Below the pieces are notes generated by a model that was not told the DNA's origin, ran no database searches, and worked only from the letters and a program-made list of their open reading frames with translations. Made by a program: the position numbers and the translations under genes. Shown piece by piece: positions 5,220 through 6,731 of a DNA stretch of 6,731 bases (positions are counted from its first letter, which is position 1; every line of letters begins with the position of its first letter). The stretch lies in NCBI GenBank assembly GCA_910584935.1, contig CAJUDU010000105.1:1-6731 (forward strand), written 5' to 3'. Source of the DNA: an uncultured Butyricicoccus sp. (GTDB lineage: Bacteria; Bacillota; Clostridia; Oscillospirales; Butyricicoccaceae).

Positions 5220-5435
5220 TCATCGGTTTAGTGGTTCAGAAGGGAATAGATCGGCTATCTCTACGCCTAACGCCTGTGCGATTTGCGGGAGATACTCCAC
5301 CCGAATAATTTTCCGTCCGTTCAGCATATCGCTGAATTGCTGGTTAGAAAAACCGGCTGCGTTTGCAACAAATTTTTGAAGCAAACCCTTTTGAGCCATT
5401 AGTTGCCGGATACGGTTTGCAACGCAGTAGCCCAA
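5220..5435 (-). CDS. Small XRE-family helix-turn-helix regulator, TTG start, 71 aa
   Basis: The product is an almost complete single HTH domain: VANRIRQLMAQKGLLQKFVA (helices 1-2), AAGFSNQQFSDMLNGRK (turn and recognition helix), then EYLPQIAQALGVEIADLF. This matches the XRE/Cro family by length and pattern and implies a DNA-binding regulator. The start is inferred as TTG at 5435 because GAAGGTGG lies 6 nt upstream. The first in-frame ATG (codon 13) would cut off helix 1, and the longer frame back to 5612 overlaps the RHH gene. It lies second in the leftward operon, 49 nt after the RHH stop, and could act as a Cro-like or delayed regulator. Confidence 0.85.
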   Translation of the reverse strand: MGYCVANRIRQLMAQKGLLQKFVANAAGFSNQQFSDMLNGRKIIRVEYLPQIAQALGVEIADLFPSEPLNR

Positions 5436-5441
5436 TATAAA

Positions 5442-5449
5442 CCACCTTC
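5442..5449 (-). promoter_or_regulatory. Ribosome binding site that fixes the TTG start
   Basis: GAAGGTGG on the minus strand lies 6 nt before the TTG at 5435. No ATG or GTG fits this site in the HTH frame, so it is the main support for TTG initiation. Confidence 0.65.
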
Positions 5450-5458
5450 TTTCGTATC

Positions 5459-5485
5459 GCTGCCCGCAATTTGCGGGCAGCTTTT
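5459..5485 (+). terminator. Strong GC hairpin between RHH and HTH genes, terminator-like on plus strand
   Basis: GCTGCCCGCAA (5459-5469) is a perfect reverse complement of TTGCGGGCAGC (5471-5481), an 11-bp inverted repeat with a practical loop of 3-5 nt. On the plus strand it is followed by only four T residues. On the minus strand the hairpin starts right behind the RHH stop codon and has no U-run after it. It may be a weak plus-strand terminator, or a stability or processing element in the leftward mRNA. Confidence 0.5.
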
Positions 5486-5685
5486 CATTGCGCTGGGGCG
5501 GGATCCGGGCGGTGATCCCCGGCTTTTGGTTCACCGTCGTGGCTAACATCCAGACCAATTTCAACCAAACGTCGGACAATTTCTGAGTAAGAGCACCGCA
5601 TATAACGTTCATCTTTTCTCAGCTCAAAGATCGCATGATATAAATCGTCCGGCAAGGATATGGTTGTTCGTTTCATTTCAGTCAT
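5485..5685 (-). CDS. Small ribbon-helix-helix (CopG/Arc-type) regulator, first gene of leftward operon
   Basis: 66 residues. KRTTISLPDDLYHAIFELRK gives the beta ribbon (about residues 5-11) and helix A. SYSEIVRRLVEIGLD gives helix B with the usual hydrophobic spacing. This is the Arc/MetJ/CopG fold, which binds palindromic or tandem operators as dimers. A short Pro/Asp-rich tail follows. The ATG at 5685 has AGGAGG at 5697-5692 with 6 nt spacing. It is the first gene behind the consensus leftward promoter, whose palindromes it is well placed to bind, so autorepression is likely. In phage terms it may play the Cro role against the rightward RHH gene. An Arc-like antirepressor controller is another option. 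Confidence 0.85.
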   Translation of the reverse strand: MTEMKRTTISLPDDLYHAIFELRKDERYMRCSYSEIVRRLVEIGLDVSHDGEPKAGDHRPDPAPAQ

Positions 5686-5708
5686 GAAAATCCTCCTTTC
5701 AAGTTCTT

Positions 5709-5721
5709 AAGTTCAGAACTT
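5709..5721. promoter_or_regulatory. Candidate operator in the leftward leader (AAGTTC-A-GAACTT)
   Basis: This is a perfect 13-bp palindrome centred on 5715. It shares the GTTC/GAAC core with the palindrome in the promoter spacer, and an extra AAGTTC half-site lies at 5701-5706. It falls roughly 6-19 nt downstream of the predicted leftward transcription start, a common place for a second repressor site. Confidence 0.5.
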
Positions 5722-5733
5722 CTTGTGTCTATA

Positions 5734-5763
5734 ATTATAGTTCATACAGTATGAACCTGTCAA
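5734..5763 (-). promoter_or_regulatory. Consensus sigma-A promoter of the leftward operon
   Basis: On the minus strand TTGACA (5763-5758) and TATAAT (5739-5734) are separated by 18 bp. Both hexamers are exact consensus. The predicted start near 5727 gives a leader of about 40 nt to the RHH ATG at 5685. A promoter this strong needs a repressor in the lysogen, which fits the palindrome inside its spacer. Confidence 0.9.
5740..5756. promoter_or_regulatory. Palindromic operator filling the leftward promoter spacer
   Basis: GTTCATAC-A-GTATGAAC is a perfect 17-bp palindrome with 8-bp arms, occupying all but one base of the 18-bp gap between the -35 and -10 hexamers. A protein bound here would block RNA polymerase directly. 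The likely ligands are one or both RHH proteins, whose dimers bind such symmetric sites. Confidence 0.75.
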
Positions 5764-5817
5764 GAATATGATTTTAAATTATTGCACAAAAATGGTGCGT
5801 TAAAATTGTGTATGATT

Positions 5818-5848
5818 GTATGAACTTTTTCTTGAAAAAGTGATGAAC
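5818..5848 (+). promoter_or_regulatory. ATGAAC half-sites around the rightward promoter
   Basis: GTATGAAC at 5818-5825 is identical to one arm of the operator in the leftward promoter. GATGAAC at 5842-5848 is a close copy. The ATGAAC cores lie 23 bp apart in the same direction, one just before the -35 hexamer and one inside the spacer of the rightward promoter. They are weaker than the palindromes and may be low-affinity sites. Confidence 0.35.
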
Positions 5849-5860
5849 CGATGATATATT
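5832..5860 (+). promoter_or_regulatory. Sigma-A promoter of the rightward RHH gene
   Basis: TTGAAA (5832-5837), 17 bp, TATATT (5855-5860). The predicted start near 5867 places AAGGGAGG (5868-5875) at the very 5' end of the transcript, 9 nt before the ATG at 5885. It is back to back with the leftward promoter, with the -35 hexamers about 70 bp apart. Confidence 0.8.
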
Positions 5861-5884
5861 AGGAGAGAAGGGAGGTTAATATAC

Positions 5885-6241
5885 ATGCCGACAGAAAAGC
5901 CTCGTGTTACAATAACCGTAAGCAAAGAGCAGTTGGAAGAAATTGAAGCATATCGTTTTGGGAATAAAATGAAAAATCAAACACAAGCGATACTATCTCT
6001 TGTGCGGCTTGGATTAGATGAGCTGTCAAAACAAGAGCGCACAATAATAGAAAAAACCTCCGACGCTTATAACGGTGCATCGGAGATTGGTGTAGAGGTT
6101 GCCGCATTTCGGTCGATATTAGAAAAGTCTAATATAGTGAAACCTGGATCCGACATATCCCAATCGGATCTTGAATTTCTTAAAGGTATGTTCTTAGCGT
6201 TGAAAGCACACTTCGAGCAAAGAAACGAACAGCTTAAATAA
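5885..6241 (+). CDS. Ribbon-helix-helix DNA-binding protein, candidate lysogenic repressor
   Basis: 118 residues. The N-terminus PRVTITVSKEQLEEIEAYRF, followed by KNQTQAILSLVRLGLDEL, is an RHH pattern: the ribbon at about residues 6-12, helix A at 14-25 and helix B at 31-46. The remaining 70 residues are mostly helical (ISQSDLEFLKGMFLALKAHF) and may drive oligomerisation or sense a signal. I do not recognise that part. No peptidase (LexA/CI-type) domain is present, so RecA-driven self-cleavage is not expected. It has its own promoter, diverges from the early operon and sits next to matching palindromes, which suggests it holds the leftward promoter off in the lysogen. The ATG at 5885 has GGAGG with 9 nt spacing. 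Its last 48 bases overlap a minus-strand small ORF. Confidence 0.83.
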   Translation: MPTEKPRVTITVSKEQLEEIEAYRFGNKMKNQTQAILSLVRLGLDELSKQERTIIEKTSDAYNGASEIGVEVAAFRSILEKSNIVKPGSDISQSDLEFLKGMFLALKAHFEQRNEQLK

Positions 6242-6310
6242 CGAAGGATCTTCCTGAAGAATGAACTCAAGAAGTTCATTAATATTTGGTGTAGTGATGT
6301 CAGTGTCCAT
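6194..6310 (-). CDS. Small protein, 38 aa, convergent and overlapping with the RHH gene
   Basis: The reading frame starts MDTDITTPNINELLEFILQE and ends SLLEVCFQR. It is acidic in the first half and looks like two amphipathic helices. Support for expression is unusually good for its size: AGGAGG at 6325-6320 with 9 nt spacing to the ATG at 6310, and a promoter-like pair just upstream. Its last 48 bases are antisense to the 3' end of the rightward RHH gene. I know no family. It could be a small regulator of the RHH protein, or mainly a vehicle for antisense transcription. A longer frame from 6478 exists but ignores the ribosome site. Confidence 0.55.
   Translation of the reverse strand: MDTDITTPNINELLEFILQEDPSLFKLFVSLLEVCFQR
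6260..6280. repeat. Inverted repeat AATGAACT-N5-AGTTCATT
   Basis: Perfect 8-bp arms (6260-6267 and 6273-6280) flank CAAGA. The arms contain the ATGAAC/GTTCAT core of the operators at 5709-5756. It lies inside the 38-codon ORF, about 19 bp past the stop of the rightward RHH gene and about 55 bp downstream of the small ORF's promoter. No T-run follows, so it is more likely an operator than a terminator. Confidence 0.4.
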
Positions 6311-6319
6311 TCTGTATTC

Positions 6320-6325
6320 CCTCCT
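6320..6325 (-). promoter_or_regulatory. Ribosome binding site of the 38-codon ORF
   Basis: AAAGGAGGG on the minus strand, with AGGAGG 9 nt before the ATG at 6310. It matches the best sites in the window and is the chief reason to take this small ORF seriously. Confidence 0.6.
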
Positions 6326-6336
6326 TTCTGGTGAAT

Positions 6337-6365
6337 ATTCTATCACCGGGAAGGAGCGGAAACAA
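6337..6365 (-). promoter_or_regulatory. Putative promoter of the 38-codon ORF
   Basis: TTGTTT (6365-6360), 17 bp, TAGAAT (6342-6337) on the minus strand. The -35 is moderate and the -10 is one base off TATAAT. The predicted start near 6330 gives a 20-nt leader carrying the Shine-Dalgarno. Continued transcription would run antisense through the rightward RHH gene. Confidence 0.5.
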
Positions 6366-6398
6366 TTCGCAGGATACCCGATAATTCGCTGGAATATT

Positions 6399-6430
6399 GC
6401 AAAAAGTTCTATTTTTGCGCAATTATTTTT
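6399..6430 (+). terminator. Weak AT-rich hairpin with T-run, possible rightward terminator
   Basis: GCAAAAA (6399-6405) and TTTTTGC (6412-6418) can pair around GTTCTA, and a T-rich stretch ending in six Ts follows (6423-6430). The stem is AT-rich and the T-run is displaced by several bases, so function as a terminator for the RHH transcript is uncertain. The rest of 6366-6531 shows no other gene and no convincing promoter for the following gene, only an imperfect inverted repeat at 6456-6480. Confidence 0.25.
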
Positions 6431-6531
6431 TAGCAAAATTTGCGATACGCTGAAAGGTTGTTCCCATTTTGGAAACAATCACGACAAAAATCCCGCCCAT
6501 CCGAACAGAAACAAAAGAAAGGACTGATTCC

Positions 6532-6731
6532 ATGAATACAAATCTGGCATACCAAGATGAAATTTGGGAAGAGCTGATTGACGGCAAGATCGTAGCAATG
6601 TCGCCGCGTCCAGCGATCAACCACATTTTTGTTGCTGGAAGGATATTCAGCATATTTGACCATTATTTATTGGGAAAGAAATGTGTACCCTTCCCCGATG
6701 GCACTGACCTCTATTTGTCCGAAAAAGACCA
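6532..6731 (+). CDS. Uma2-family (DUF820) PD-(D/E)XK protein, N-terminal part
   Basis: 66 codons are visible and the gene runs off the window. After MNTNLAYQDE comes EELIDGKIVAMSPRPAINHI, the family's hallmark strand and MSP..H block, then a helix (VAGRIFSIFDHYLLGKK) and FPDGTDLYLSEKD. These match the start of Uma2 proteins, predicted PD-(D/E)XK nuclease-fold proteins of mostly unknown role. The later catalytic acids and lysine lie beyond the window, so activity cannot be judged. The ATG at 6532 has AAAGGA with 8 nt spacing. It has the same direction as the RHH repressor and may be a lysogenically expressed cargo gene or the first host gene outside the prophage. Confidence 0.85.
   Translation, partial: MNTNLAYQDEIWEELIDGKIVAMSPRPAINHIFVAGRIFSIFDHYLLGKKCVPFPDGTDLYLSEKD

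Noticed and set aside
5399..5488. Minus-strand 29-codon frame (MKSCPQIAGSDTKEGG) overlapping the RHH stop as ATGA
   Set aside because: It has no ribosome site, its codons are mostly the GC hairpin, and it overlaps the better-supported TTG start of the HTH gene. Coupled translation cannot be fully excluded.
6456..6480. Imperfect inverted repeat GGTTGTTCCC / GGAAACAATC upstream of the Uma2 gene
   Set aside because: The 10-bp arms contain one mismatch and one wobble, no T-run follows on either strand, and nothing links it to the other operators.
6261..6527. Plus-strand ORF of 88 codons between the RHH gene and the Uma2 gene
   Set aside because: It has no Shine-Dalgarno near its ATG and an implausible residue make-up (late Asn/His/Lys-rich tail). 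It is also antisense to the 38-codon ORF, which has strong expression signals.

Overview
The window looks like the immunity switch and early replication end of a temperate phage or prophage from a low-to-mid GC Bacillota host (Clostridia or Negativicutes; genus not resolvable by eye). The reasons are: almost every start has a strong AGGAGG-type Shine-Dalgarno; the genes are short and packed tail to head with ATGA, GTGA and TAATG overlaps; and the left end carries a recognisable phage replication set. That set is a DUF2800 PD-(D/E)XK-type protein, an Enc34-type ssDNA-binding protein (former DUF2815), and the first 19 codons of a family A DNA polymerase.

Layout. From about 5740 leftward to base 1 there is one long minus-strand operon. 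In transcription order it holds: a small ribbon-helix-helix (RHH) protein (5685-5485), a small XRE-type HTH protein with a TTG start (5435-5220), a membrane-anchored protein (5206-4730), a second small HTH protein (4690-4454), a 143-residue unknown (4464-4033), a 61-residue unknown (3971-3786), a two-helix membrane protein (3716-3495), an 89-residue unknown (3498-3229), a DUF3846 protein (3151-2813), an unknown (about 2838-2533), a Pro/Ala/Gln-rich linker protein with a GTG start (2536-1982), the DUF2800 protein (1982-801), the ssDNA-binding protein (767-81) and DNA polymerase (59 to beyond the window).

Control region. 5686-5884 separates the leftward operon from a rightward RHH gene (5885-6241), the best candidate for the lysogenic repressor. 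The leftward promoter has two consensus hexamers (TTGACA, 18 bp, TATAAT), and its spacer is filled by a perfect 17-bp palindrome. A second palindrome lies just downstream in the leader. The rightward promoter (TTGAAA, 17 bp, TATATT) has related half-sites. This looks like a divergent switch run by two RHH proteins rather than by a CI/Cro pair.

Right end. A 38-codon minus-strand ORF (6310-6194), with its own promoter and a very good Shine-Dalgarno, runs convergently into the 3' end of the rightward RHH gene. Beyond it, a rightward gene starting at 6532 and cut by the window end encodes the N-terminal part of an Uma2-family (DUF820) protein. No integrase, att site, tRNA, rRNA, CRISPR array or insertion sequence was seen, so the prophage boundary cannot be placed.

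Most family calls rest on motif recognition by eye, with no database search. Many small early proteins are left without a function.
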